Assembly: GCF_037975245.1 (NCBI RefSeq)
Contig: NC_092568.1
Span: 16,511,001-16,575,000 of the forward strand
Length of the DNA stretch: 64,000 nucleotides
From: Apostichopus japonicus
Taxonomy: Eukaryota > Echinodermata > Holothuroidea > Aspidochirotida > Stichopodidae
Direction of reading: 5' to 3'
The notes beneath the pieces were generated by a model that saw only the letters and a list, made by a program, of their open reading frames with translations, did not search any database and was not told the DNA's origin. Of the stretch, positions 52,253 to 64,000 are shown piece by piece (position 1 is the first letter of the stretch; the number at the start of each line of letters is the position of its first letter). The translations under genes and the position numbers were made by a program.

Positions 52253-52450
52253 CAGTGACGTAGCCAGGATTGTTCCAGTGGAGGGGGTGGGCGCTTGGGG
52301 GGGGGGCCTTGAACAATTCCTGGGAGGGCGTCTTGTTACTACCTGAGTGGAGTGCCACCATATGGGTTGGCGCTCAGCATACGGGAAATTTTCAGCTATA
52401 AAGACCTCCTAGATCGTTGGAAATAACACTTCCCAGGCCTTGTAAGCTGC
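52253..52450. mobile_element. MITE fragment with TIR-like CAGTGACGTAGC
   Basis: It begins CAGTGACGTAGCCAGGATTG, has a G-run, and holds GTGCCACCATATGGGTTGGCGC, the reverse form of the subterminal palindrome of the other MITEs. The far end is not found. Confidence 0.55.
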
Positions 52451-52572
52451 TCTAAAGTTTCACAGCATCCTTTATTTTGAGATCCCCATGTCTTGATATG
52501 GTCATCAAATAGTTTAGAGAAATAGAAGAAAAAAGACAATCTGGTAAGTTGCTTTGAAATATCATGACATAT

Positions 52573-52711
52573 CTCGGCCTATGCGCTATGTCACGTCAGG
52601 TTTTTCAGCAACTATAGCCTACTGCCGGTCCGCGGTCGAAGGGTCGTTCATGAGTGGTCATCATGGAGATTCGATACCATGCAGACCAATGAATGATATA
52701 TTTTTCGCACA
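52573..52711 (+). repeat. dispersed repeat, near-identical to 25983-26118
   Basis: Same orientation and very few differences from the copy at 25983, so this is a recent duplication or insertion. Confidence 0.9.
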
Positions 52712-55385
52712 GTCTTGCAAGGTTCAAAGAAATGGCTCCTTACATAGTTGGCATGATTCAAATTCATCCAGTGCAAATTCATCCAGATGCAAATTCATCA
52801 ATATAATTGATCGAGAACTTGCTAGAACAGTAAGCTGTCTGAATTAGCATCTTCAGATCGAATATGGGTTTGCTGAGTTAGGGAGCAATATGTTCGAAGT
52901 AAAAGGACCAACCAATGAACACATTTGTAACATAAGAGGCAGAGATAAGACACTTTAGCAGAAATCATTATGTCTTCTTTCTGTTTATTACTGATAAATG
53001 CAAATATTTTCATTAAAAATCAATATGAAATTTCATGTTACTTTCAGAAATATATAAACAAAGCAACTTCAACAACTTCAGCTCATTCACATTCATGCTA
53101 TCAGCTAGAAAATTCACCATGAGGCACATTTTTAATGAGGCATTGATGTGAATACCACTGACATAACTTGTGCTATTCAAATGGATAAAGGGCTTGGTCA
53201 AGTCATGAATAAGGCTCTGCCCTATATATTGCACATGTACAAAAAGGGTTACTGCTGTACATGCAATACTTTTTTGATGGGGGAGAGAGGGGGGGGGGGG
53301 GAGATGTGGTAACATGTTGAAAAGACCACATCTTTTAATTTGTCATTTTTTTTTGAACATATGCAAATGCTAGAAATGAAAGCACTTGGAAATTTCTTAA
53401 AGAGATAGACAGTTGTTGCCCTTGCACTGCTTTGAAGTCTGCACCACTGTAAATATTGTTGAAGGAGTGGAGTTCTGCGAATCTTTTGATAGTTAAGTAA
53501 TAAATTTTTCTTTCACTGTTTGTTAAACAGCTCCTAGCAGTAATATGCATTTGCACGACATTGTATCTGAGGTTCATTATGTAACCGGTGTTTTCTACAT
53601 ACAGTCAAATTAAAAACCAATGTTAAACTTGTTCACCTGCAATGGTCTAAATTCAGAAAGTACATCAATATCATAACTCTTTTGCATGTTGTATAACGGT
53701 ACTGAATTTGAAGTGGATTATATTTATCAATGAATATAGCAATGTTTTGGGTAAAAGCAATTAAAGCATCCACTTGAACTTCATGTTTTCCTTGCATTGT
53801 TTGCTACTTCCTCCTATCTAGTTTCGAAAGGGACATATAGATAAATGCTCAATACCTCAAACAACATTATTTAACCTTGTTTCCCACAAAAAAATGTTCT
53901 GTCCCAGTTTCTGTAAACTACTTGGGATAAATGGAGGGGTGGGGGGGGGAGGTGTTGGACAGGTTGGGAAACTAAATATTTGACATATGTTGTATTTGAC
54001 AATAAAATTCACCTTCCAAGGAAGTAATACAGTTCTTTAAGTGGCATTTTATGAAGGACCTACAGTATGTAACGATAGCAGAATTGGTTATTGCCTCCTG
54101 CTGAAATGTCCAATAAAGACTTGCAGTATTGGAATGTTCATCAGATTCCTCATTTATAGAAACATCTGTGTTTATTGAAACTTTCCTAGGATGTTGCCAA
54201 CAAGATGCAGTTGAAGTCTACTGTACCTTGTTGTCAAAGGTGGAGCTCACAAAAAGTCCTATCAACTAGTCTTATTCAAGCAGTGGCAACATATGGGAAA
54301 AAAGAAAAGCAAAATATGGTACAATTTTGTTAATATTATTTTGAACTATTTATCCCAACACCCTATCCTCCTTTTAAGACTTTTGCAAGCTTGTAAACCA
54401 GTTACAGCACTCATGCAACATGATATGACAAAGGTTCATTGCCAGAACATGAAACTAGCAATTTGGAGTAAATTTGTGAAAAGAATGATGAAGTTAATAC
54501 ACTGAAATATTGAATGGGGCTCAAAAGAGCTTAAGAAGTCTTTTGAGGTACATTACTTGTTCTGATAAATATATTAATTGCCCTAAGATTCAGCTATTAA
54601 AGCAGCTACTAGTCAGATACTAGATAGTATGGGATCATGAAGGTTTTCAGATTTTACCTATATTGGCCTCAAATAACCTTTGACTTGGCTAAGAGCTCAG
54701 CACATGATACACCTGCATACAAACTTCCATTCATCATTCCAATATTGAACTATCATGTTAACATGGCTTTCAGATTCAGATATCTAGTTATCTCACATGG
54801 GCTTCTGCTATACTGTTTATAGAATAGTACTCAATGTCAGAAACCTATATGCACTACATATGACTACCAACTTTTCCTTGTTGAGTTAGATGCTCTATGT
54901 TACTCTACTGACCTTGAGTAGCCTCGACCCTCAATGAGGCCAACACCTACTGAAAATTCCAGTATAAATATAAAATTAATGAAATGATTCAGAAAATACT
55001 TTAACAGAAAGGAAAACTATTATAAACACTTCTGTTCATACTGACCTCAGCGTAAACAATTTAGAGACCAAGAACATATGGTATAATAACTATTAGCTAA
55101 CATTTCTTCCTTCTACTCTGCAATTTTGAGAGAACAATAAGCAAACCTGATACTGGCAATGTAACATGGCAACAATCACAATAATTCACAAATGACATCA
55201 GAAAAAGTAGCAACCATGACAATGATGATGATTTGAAAATCTTAATGAGCAATCCTAAATGTAACTAGAATTTCACTTTTAGTAGAGCAGGGTTCTCACA
55301 AGCTGGTTCTAACCTGGCGGTGGTCGTGGTTTGAATATGATTTTGCCTCTCCCTGCATGGTTTGAAAGTTGAGCGCCCGGGCTGA
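52712..55385. other. non-coding, no gene recognised
   Basis: G-runs near 53290 and 53942. No splice-supported ORF or transposon end is recognised. Confidence 0.5.
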
Positions 55386-56732
55386 ACATTTATGAACCAG
55401 GAAAAGCTTGCTGCCACTTATCTGGTCCGAAAAAATTATAGCATGAGGTAAATTTCCTCCTGGGTGCATAATTATCATAACAGTTCAAGAATTTTTACCA
55501 AAGGTGATCATATTTGAATATCTGGAGTCGGCTCGGACTTGAAAGGTCTTGGATTTGGCTCATACCAAGTGGGGTCGGACTTGGCTCAAACTCTGGCTAA
55601 TTGGACTCGACTACAGCTCTGCCATAAATATAAAAAGATAATGGATTGTTAATAATTTATTATATGATGTTGAGAAGGTAGAGACTTAGAAAGTTAACTC
55701 CTAAATGTAATGGATAGCATTAAACTCTTCGTTTCACTAACAAAAGGATTCTCAAATACAGTACTAGCAACATTACAGCTAAAATAATGGATCACCAATA
55801 CGATGCAGTGAAAAAAGGGAGTTTAATAAAGAGCATCCCTCAATGTAATGACTAGGATAAAACTCTTAGTTTCACTAACAAAAGGATACCACATGCAGTA
55901 CCAACAAGAGGGATGCCCATTATATTGAGGGTCCACTAGACTTGCTAGACCCAACACCCCCATTGTGGGAAGCATTATTGAGCGTCTAGTTAGCATTTAT
56001 TGGGTAACTGAAGTATTGAAGGACCTTGGTGTCTCCCCTCCCAGTAGTTTTATAACATTTATGAACCAGGAAGAGCTTGCTGTCACTTATCTGGTCCGAA
56101 AAAATTATAGCATGAGGTAAATTTCCTCCTGGGTGCATAATTATCATAACAGTTCAAGAATTTTTACCAAAGGTGATCTTTGGTATCTGGAGTCGGCTCG
56201 GACTTGAGGGGTCTTGTATTTGGCTCAGACAAGATGGACTCGGACTTGGATCGGGCTCTGGGTAATTGGACTCGACTACAGCTCTGCCATAAATATAAAG
56301 AGATAATGGATTGTTAATAATTTATGATATGATGTTGTGAAGGTAGACACTTAGAGAGTACTCCTAAATGTAATGGATAGCATTTAACTCTTCGTTTCAC
56401 TAACAAAAGGATTCTCAAATACAGTACTAGCAACATTACAACTAGAATAGTTGATTACCAATACGCTGCAGTGAAGTAAAGGAGTTTAATAAAGAGCATC
56501 CCTCAATGTAATGACTAGGATGAAACTCTTAGTTTCACTAACAAAAGTATACCACATGCAGTACCAGCATGGGGGGGGGGGGGGGAGGATGCCCATTACA
56601 TTGAGGGTCCACTAGACTTAAGGTTTGCTAGATCCAACATCCCCATTGTGGGAAGCATTATTGAGCATCTAGTTAGCATTAATTGGGTAACTGAAGTATT
56701 AAAAGACCTTGGTGTCTCCCCTCCCAGCAGTA
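55386..56732 (+). repeat. 669-bp tandem duplication with nested sub-repeats
   Basis: Unit 1 is 55386-56054 and unit 2 is 56055-56732. Both start ACATTTATGAACCAGG and end GTGTCTCCCCTCCCAG. Each unit holds a GACTCGGACTTGG-like motif and two sub-units with AAACTCTT.GTTTCACTAAC. A partial third set continues to about 56880. Confidence 0.9.
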
Positions 56733-57159
56733 TAACAACTGGAATAATGGATTGGTGAAACAATGTTTTATTTGATACAGTGAAGTAAGGGAGTTACATG
56801 AATAATAGTTAATGTAATGAATATGATTAAAATCTTTGTTTTACTAACGAAAATTATTCTCAAATACAGCAACATAAGAATTTGTATAAATGGATTATTA
56901 ATAATGAATTTTATGATGCTGTAAAGGAAGAAAATTCATTAACAAATTTTAATTTGTATGCTGCATGTCATATACCTGTCCAGAAACTAAAAAGAAAAAT
57001 TCAAACTCATAGAATGCACCGTACCTGGCTCCAAGCAATGACATATAAATCTAGTCCTCATTATATCTACAGAAGTTGTTTGTCCAATTTTAATCGAAAG
57101 CCTTTCCTTTCATTGAAAATTTTGATCTTCAGTAAATATATTCTTCTGTCTGCAGATTT

Positions 57160-57240
57160 TATTGATTTTATTTTATTTTGATTTTATTTGATTTGATTTT
57201 ATTTTATTTTGATTTTATTATTGATTTTATTTTATTGACA
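57160..57240 (+). repeat. TTTTATTTGAT-type simple repeat
   Basis: Irregular TTTTATTTTGAT and TTTTATTGAT units. Confidence 0.85.
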
Positions 57241-60200
57241 GTACTTCCCTTCTCTTGTGGAGAAATTCCATCAGCTCTCGTTAACCTACAATGAACCAAA
57301 ACAACATTTCAATCATATGTCAAAGTTTCACTGAAGTACATTCCATGTAAATATTTTTTTAAAGCCTCACATTTTGATATTGACATTGTTGCAAAAGGTA
57401 CAAATAAACACATCATAATCAAGGTTAAAATGTGATGGTGTGTTAACACCTCAAGTCTTTGCTTCACAATCCTACCTACAATTCATTCCAGCCTGCCAGA
57501 TGGCAGATTTACAGTACATTTGGTTTTCAAAGACTACACATTAAGTCATTTCAATTCGGATAACATTCTATGATGGTGGAAGTAGCAAAGTAAACCAAAA
57601 GGTTTGGCAGTGGACTTGGTGGGAAGTGGAAAGTCTTTCTTACATTACTTTGTTAGCCGTTGCCTTAGATCGTTTACAGTTTTTGAAAATAAACAGCAAA
57701 TTTTCATCATCTTTGTTCGTGTTGAAACTTAGTACAGTAAATTTATATTATGTATAGTGTGTGTTGATCAGACTTAGAGGATATTAAAGGGAAGACTTTA
57801 GAAAACTAACTTCAGGTCATAGGGATTTAAAATATATCTCACAGTCAATACTTACTGAATATTAAAGACAACTGGGATGTTTGCAATATATGCTTGTGAG
57901 AGCTCCTTATTTCCATATAAGCCATTTCTCTCTGCATCCCATGGTCAGCATGAACCAGCAGCTCAAAGTTACAGTATTTTGATATCCTGTGTCGACCTTG
58001 AAATTGCAGCCCTGTACTTCTTGCAATAAAGTGGAGCATATCTGCTGTGGTGTTCTCATTCTGCATTCATGCATTCCTCAAATTGTGCCAAATTTGAGCC
58101 ATCTTTTCTGACAAGAGAATGAACATAAATAAGTCCAGATAATTGTTTCATAAATTGCAAGTGGAAGTCTTGACAGTGCAGTTCCCTATTTGATGTCAAT
58201 ACTTAGTGTACTGTACATGTTGTCCAATATTCATGTCAGTTTAGTTAATTTAGCTATCACTTTTTTCATGGAAACCGCATATGCAACAATTGAGAAAAAT
58301 GCCACACTACTAAGTTTGAATATTGATCTATTATTTGGTATGTAAGTTGTACCCAGGAATTTAGCATGCAATCACTTCAAGAGATTGACTGAGTATTCAT
58401 GCATGGTTCAATGCCTCATCCCGCATGCAGTTCATTTACTAAAAAATTGCATGCACCCTAGACTATGTATACCGGTACATTTAGTCCCTCAACGTATCAT
58501 TTAGGGTTTAAGCTCAGGACTACTCGTGTACACAGACTTTGGAATTATGACTGAGTTCATTTTTAATGTTTGGTTTCAATGATGTTGAAACTTTCCACTC
58601 ACGATGGCATATGTGTGCGTGTGCATTGGTAGGAGTACTGTGTTTGTGATCCTAGCTTGTAAACACAGTTTCTCATGACAGTAAGCTTTATTGGACAGAT
58701 CTCATAGTTGGTACAGTATGTATGTATATATGCATCACAAGTACAAGAAGCCTATTGTTTTTGGTGAAGGTCAAAGGTAATTTAGGTAAAAATGGTCAAA
58801 TTGTGAAAACTCAATTTGAAGCATGCATAGATCTATTTATTGGTATGTCTAGGCCAGTGGTTGGGTCAACAGGGCAAACTTGTGAAAACCTTATTTAAAC
58901 CATGCGTCTCAAAGCAGGGTACACTAGCTTGCAGAGATATATAATGTTTAGTATCATGTTATATCGCTACAGAAGGCTTTCAGTGGTCTTTTTAGATCCC
59001 CAACTGTCACTTTGAAAATGTTGTTTATCACAGTTCTCAATAGTTTTTTGCTGTATATTATTAAGATACAATAAGTTGTACATGCAGCCTACACATATAC
59101 AGTAGCATGGACATGAGAACTATGTAGTGCCTGTTGAACATTAGTCTTGTGCATTTTCATGTTACTTACTAACACCAAATTACTGCACACAGATGGTCAT
59201 TTTTAAAAGTATGAAAACTGAATACAATCAAGAGCTTTCATTTGGACATGATACCCAATATGAAACTACTTTAGTTGCACATACTGTATGTATGCTGGTT
59301 TTTATCATGAATGATTTTTATAGGAGCCATGAATTTTTTTTAATTTTTTATGAAGTAGGTCTGGATTCCCTTGGCATTATAACCTGATTGAAATTTAACC
59401 GCTGTGATTGCACTAATATGTGAGACCATTGATCAACCTAATTAATAGCTTTTAATGATGAAGACACTGATAACAATTTCATAACTCATTAGTGTGAACA
59501 CAATGCAAGGTTCAATGAGGTACTGTTTATTTCCTTAAAATGCATAGCTGGTGGTTTTTCAACATACTCTAATCCTTTCAAATATGTTACATTGAATCTT
59601 TACACTTTTCCATTGATATATCACAGACTGTGTTTTTTTGTTATGGGACTCCGTAAAACTGGATCAAACCTAGCAATTTTGGACAAGGAATTTGCTCTTT
59701 TTGCAAAAACTCAAGCCATGATTCATCCCATAAGTGCTCAAGTGACTGTACAGTAGGTCACCCTGTGAAGGCATTGTGGGACTTTGAGGAATACTTTTGA
59801 TCAAGCTATTACTTCAGCACTATTAACACTACCCACATCATAACGTTAATATCAAAATGCCTAAATTACTTAGCCATGATTGCTTTGTTATTCTAAAATG
59901 AATACTCAATTGTTTACTCTCAGCCATGATTCATCCCATAGGTGCAGGGGGAAAAAACTCATGTTACAGTACAAAAAAATGTTGTACACTGCTACACTGA
60001 GGCCCTGTGTGACTTAGTTCTCTGAATCAGAGCCAATGACACACCACTACTACTGTACGCACAGGGCTTAGTGATGCACACTAACACATATAGAGAATAT
60101 TGTGGGGATGAATATTGTACTGAGACGGCAAACGTTTTCACATTTTTTACTTTTGTAACTCGTTTATGGAATCTGTCAGGCCCTTTCTTTTACTGTAGTG

Positions 60201-60330
60201 TTCCGTTTGCTTGTGTATCTGTTTTTGTGGAGTTGTGACTTTCTGACTGCCTTATTTTATGTCAGAGAGATTGAGACGTACCCAAAGATTTATATTTCGT
60301 GAAATGGTTCAAAATTGCATCGCTCGAATG
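57241..60330. other. non-coding, no gene recognised
   Basis: Contains a reversed copy of the TGACCTTTGACC-type repeat near 58765-58900 (GAAGGTCAAAGGTAATTTAG). Otherwise nothing is recognised. Confidence 0.5.
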
Positions 60331-60755
60331 CAAGTTCTTTCATACTCCTAAATTGACACATCTGTCGATGAGCTTACTGTAGTGAAGGCCTAAGTAAACA
60401 TCCATTATCTTTGGATGCTGTTTGCTATGCTCTGAGCCTCTAACTTCAGAAAGGTCAGGTCCCAGAGATTAGTGGTATTATATTGAGGTAATTTTGGTTA
60501 TTTTTAGGGAGTAAGATTTCCAAATGCCCCAAAACATGCATAGAAACAATTTGATCAGCAAATACCTGAAATGGATTCAAACTCATGAAATATTTAACTC
60601 TGCTTGGCTGCAAAAAGTTATGGTTGCCTGCTGTATAGTTGCTAGTACTAGCTACAGTAGTAGTAGGCTAGTATATAGTAATAGTAGCCTAGTACTAGTA
60701 GGCCTAGGCTAGGCCTAGTAATATTTGGAGGTGCGTCAATTATTAAGCCTTTACT
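60331..60755 (+). mobile_element. ATAATTGACGCAC repeat family, 5'-truncated copy R4
   Basis: Matches R3 from CAAGTTCTTTCATACTCCT to the end GGTGCGTCAATTATTAAGCC. It carries an extra TAGTAGGCCTAGGCTAGGCC-rich insertion near 60660-60720. Confidence 0.78.
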
Positions 60756-61616
60756 TTAAAAGATCTGGAAGATCACCAGGCTGCAAAATGTGTAGGTTGA
60801 CCAGTCTGTTACAAGTATATACTTTAATTTATGCATATTCCGAGTATCAGCAAAGGCAGTAGCAGGCAGCTGTGATTTACCATAGCCAGTAATACTGATA
60901 GGTCCAATTTAGGGCTAACGTTAGGCCTAGGCTAGTCTACTCTAACTCTAACCATGGTCTTAATTTATTTGTGTTCAGCATGAAGGTATTTACTCTAAAT
61001 GTTATTAATATATCCGGAACACTTTTAAGGAATTTACTTACAATGCATACACTGCACCAAAGTCCAAAAGCCAACTTCAAATGGGCAACGTTTACGGTAA
61101 CCTGCGGCACTTTCCTTTGTAGACTACATACATGGCCAGGCCACATAAAGTAACGTTGAATGTAGGCTATTGGGATAGCAACGATACGATCCGATCGACT
61201 GCCCTGCCACCGAACACAGAAAGAACTGCTTATATGTGGGGGCGTTGTTTCGTTACGTGTAAATTTGCCAGTTAAAATAGAAACTCTTATTTTCTTAAAT
61301 ATCCCAAATTAATGGAAGAAAAAGTACAATTACGAAGATTTCAGTGTAATTAGAGGAACCTATAAGTTTCGGAACTATATATAGCCGCATTTGGTCAAAA
61401 TCGAGGTGTAAAGTTGGGATCAACATATATACCATGTTCGTAATTCTGTTATATACCCTTCGGAATTACCTCCACTTTTGAGGGGAAATTTTACCCTTTA
61501 AATGAACGATTTTTTTTTTGTAACTTCGGAATTGAAAAGTTTATGAGGTTTTCTCTTAACTCGAAATAATCATTCCTCAAAGGAAGTGAAATTGATTGAA
61601 CAAGAAGACCCTAGAC

Positions 61617-61701
61617 TTAGGTTTACCTGGTGTCAGGTAAACCTATCCCCGAGGTAAACCTAAGTCCCAGCTATCATGCGTTGAAGTAAACAAATATACC
61701 A

Positions 61702-61737
<36 letters not shown>
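61617..61737. repeat. AGGTTTACCT inverted repeats next to (TA)n
   Basis: CTTAGGTTTACCTGGTGTCAG, then GTAAACCTA, then GAGGTAAACCTAAG, then a (TA)n at 61704-61736. The flank GAAGTAAAC..ATACCAATG(TA)n is shared, inverted, with the large (TA)n at 43096. Confidence 0.8.
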
Positions 61738-61738
<1 letters not shown>

Positions 61739-61892
61739 TCAGACCAAATTGCGTGAAAAGTCAAGAGGGCGAGCTACTAAAAATACTATTGAATTAAGTA
61801 CATTTGATCGAGTGTTACTCATTTTTAAGGGGTGCGAGCCTGTACTCCGGCCTTTCAACTCATTGGATCGCTCCTTTTTGCCCCTACCTTAG

Positions 61893-62015
61893 ACCTTGGA
61901 CCTCACTGACGTGAGATGTTACCCTGACCTTGAATGGAACTCTACCGTTCCTCGATCTACCAATTCCTCATTTGACAAAGCATCTCTTCCGATGTGCCCT
62001 CTGCAACCACTAAAG
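61893..62015 (+). CDS. unknown gene, exon a
   Basis: 41 codons. Acceptor TACCTTAG at 61885-61892, donor GTAAGC at 62016. Has two Cys and the sequons NST and NSS. Confidence 0.6.
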
Positions 62016-63959
62016 GTAAGCATCTTCTTGCACAACGTCGGTTATATCCGTTGCTGTTTATCATAAGAAAATAAATAAAATAATGTGCTATTGCCTCCTA
62101 GTATAATGTTCATTTCGATGTTTCATATATTACAGCTATAATCCTCACTTTCTTTGTAACCAATGAATGCTTAACAGAACTGATCCTTGGAACCTTTCCA
62201 ATTGACAACCTTCCCCACCCCGGGGGTTATGAGGGGCAGTTGGGGAAGAGGAAAGGGTAGAAAGGGAACGATGAAGGCACTATAGACGGGTATTGGAGAG
62301 CAAGGTGGGAGACGTGCAAGATACTAAAAAAAAAAAGACTTTAATCAAAGTTACACAATAACATCGAAGCCAACTTGAAAACTTTCATATTTTTAGAAGA
62401 AAATGTATGTTTTTCTCATAATATCTTCATTCTAAAGTTATTGATGTTTATATTTATATGTGTTTTATAACACCAGAGATAATTTGATTTTACAATTCAT
62501 GAAGTAATTTTATGATAAGAAGTGAAGCTATAAATTAATGCTCTTTATTGCAACATCTAAACTGTGCCTATGATTTCATCATTAGAAGACGCCTTCAAAT
62601 TGTCCTAACTCTCAATCGTTTACAAGTTAATGTACAATTTAAGAAAAGCAGTTGGTACATTATGTACTACAAACAAGTCCGTAAATGATATGTGAAATTT
62701 CTAAACTGGTATATAAACGCTTATATACCGATTGTTAATGGCAGCTGTAGAAATCAAATGAATTTTTCATACGGCTGAAATATTTATTCATTGCCCCAGT
62801 CAAGTCATTTATATTCTTTCTCTGTAAATATTCCGGAGATATTGCAGAAAGTTAAATATATTTAAAATAAACTTAAAATATTAAATGCAATACAAACAAA
62901 AAGACAAAACTACGGATATCAAAAGATAGGTACTGATATGGAAAGATAGGTGAAATACACAGCAAACAAATAAATTTAATATATACCAACCTCACGCAAG
63001 TATATAATGGACTAAGAATTATACTAAGATGTCTCGTGTTTACAATTTAGAGATTTTTTATTTATATATCATCTGTATATATCGAAGCATAATCTTAATT
63101 AGTAAATAGTAAAGTCAACTTGTTAATTTTCTTCATGTTTTTTTTCCACAGATGACGGTTCAGGACACAACTAACAACTTACGAAATAAGGTAATTTTCG
63201 TTTTACATTTCACTGTCTGCCAGTGTAAGTCCTTTAGTATGGAGTCATGGAGTCTCCACGTCTATGTAGCTCCATTCAAAGACCATATTTAACTTCTGAC
63301 TTGGAGCTCTGTCTTATTACAATAGGAAAAAGAATGGTATCGCCTTTGTGTTATCCCGGTATGTTGGTGTACGTGTACTTTCAACAAAATGCTGATCTTG
63401 AGAGTAAGTGCATGCCTCTTTCATCCACCACCCCCCCCCCCTTCGTAAGAGAAATCAAGTATCATGCCATTAACATTAAAATTAGGAATAAATATAATTT
63501 TTTACATTTCGCAGATATGCTTCAAATATGCTAAGACCAACCTGACGAATACCGAAGATGAATATTCACAGATTCAGAATGATCACGTGACTACTGGAGC
63601 AAACACTAAACACCTCTTATCCTCCCTCGTATACTGCATGATTGACCAATACCACAAAGTTAACCACCGAGTCCAGCGAATAACTAGAGAAGCATTCGTG
63701 GATCTACATTCATGGACAAAGTACATCTTTGACATCCTTTCATCATCGGTGGACGAGTTGCTAGTCTTTCATAGAGAATTCATCTCCTTCGTTTATCAAG
63801 TCTTCTTCGGTATGCTTAGTTACTTCGAGCAGATTCCAATTGAGAACTCAATGGATTATCAATGGAATATGACTTGCCCAATTACTACCAAGAATGATCG
63901 ACTGAAGGACGCCCTCTGTTATCTTCAAATGACCACCTTACTGTTTGTACTTACTTGTG
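61893..63959 (+). CDS. unrecognised secreted or membrane protein, 3 exons visible
   Basis: Three exons with good splice sites share a frame: 61893-62015 (phase 0 to 0), 63152-63190 (0 to 0) and 63515-63959 (0 to 1). They encode 202 residues plus one base of the next codon. Exon 1 reads TLDLTDVRCYPDLEWNST onward, exon 2 is MTVQDTTNNLRNK, and exon 3 starts ICFKYAKTNLTNTEDE. Four N-glycosylation sequons (NST, NSS, NLT, NMT) and scattered Cys argue for an extracellular or luminal protein. The middle of exon 3 (SSLVYCMIDQYHKV to MLSYFEQIP) is long, helical and amphipathic with many aromatic residues, and the exon ends in a hydrophobic stretch, LQMTTLLFVLTC. I do not recognise the family. The 5' start is not established; a signal-peptide exon at 42624 is possible. 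The gene continues beyond the window. Confidence 0.65.
62016..63151 (+). other. intron of the unknown gene
   Basis: AT-rich, no repeat end recognised. GT at 62016 and AG at 63150-63151. Confidence 0.55.
63152..63190 (+). CDS. unknown gene, exon b (39-nt mini exon)
   Basis: 13 codons, MTVQDTTNNLRNK. The acceptor is TTTTTTTCCACAG and the donor GTAATT. Phase 0 on both sides, so it could be skipped without changing frame. Confidence 0.55.
63515..63959 (+). CDS. unknown gene, exon c
   Basis: 148 codons plus one base, open from the TTTCGCAG acceptor to the GTAAGT donor at 63960. A 445-nt open exon bounded by consensus splice sites is unlikely by chance in this AT-rich DNA. Confidence 0.75.
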
Positions 63960-64000
63960 GTAAGTCTTGTTGGTTTCATCTCATAATCTATAAGACTGTT

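Noticed and set aside
56882..57181. 99-codon frame ending in the TTTTATTTGAT repeat
   Set aside because: No motif, no splice context, ends within a simple repeat.

Overview
This is animal nuclear DNA. It is AT-rich, its genes are split by GT-AG introns, and it is full of microsatellites, minisatellites and short non-autonomous transposons. Protein-coding sequence makes up only a few percent of it. The gene families and repeat content suggest a marine invertebrate deuterostome, with an echinoderm such as a sea cucumber as my best guess. That guess rests on general impression and is not proven by any single feature.

Layout. (1) 1-9168: the last eight coding exons of a purple acid phosphatase gene of the ACP7 type (copy A); its 5' part lies outside the window. 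(2) 13140-23836: a complete tandem paralogue (copy B) with 12 coding exons, 431 codons and all seven metal ligands. The eight exons shared by A and B have identical lengths and phases, so this is a tandem gene duplication. (3) 24-31 kb: a repeat island with two copies of a hAT-type MITE family (one intact with an 8-bp target duplication, one truncated), a periodic array of nuclear-receptor-like TGACCTTTGACCTC words, the 3' end of a LINE ORF, and two copies of a repeat ending in ATAATTGACGCAC. (4) 30812-34227: a heat-shock-type HSP70 gene with canonical heat-shock elements, a TATA-like box, one intron holding a long (TA)n(TG)n tract, and a C-terminus of EEVY instead of EEVD. (5) 35.8-38.5 kb: two decayed hAT transposase relics. 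(6) 39-43 kb: an AT-rich hairpin, a MITE with perfect 27-bp inverted repeats, and a possible first coding exon with a signal peptide (42624-42767). (7) 43-61 kb: mostly non-coding. It holds a minisatellite inside a hAT-like element (48600-49470), two hAT MITEs whose target-site duplications are swapped around a 1.7-kb insert (49634-52062), and a 669-bp tandem duplication (55386-56732). (8) 61893-63959: three well-formed coding exons of a secreted or membrane protein that I do not recognise; the gene runs off the right edge.

The two phosphatases form a small cluster. HSP70 and the unknown gene are independent. I see no operon-like or defence-like multi-gene system. The most unusual structures are the crossed target duplications at 49.6-52.1 kb, the HSP70 that has lost its terminal aspartate, and the unrecognised exon set at the right edge.
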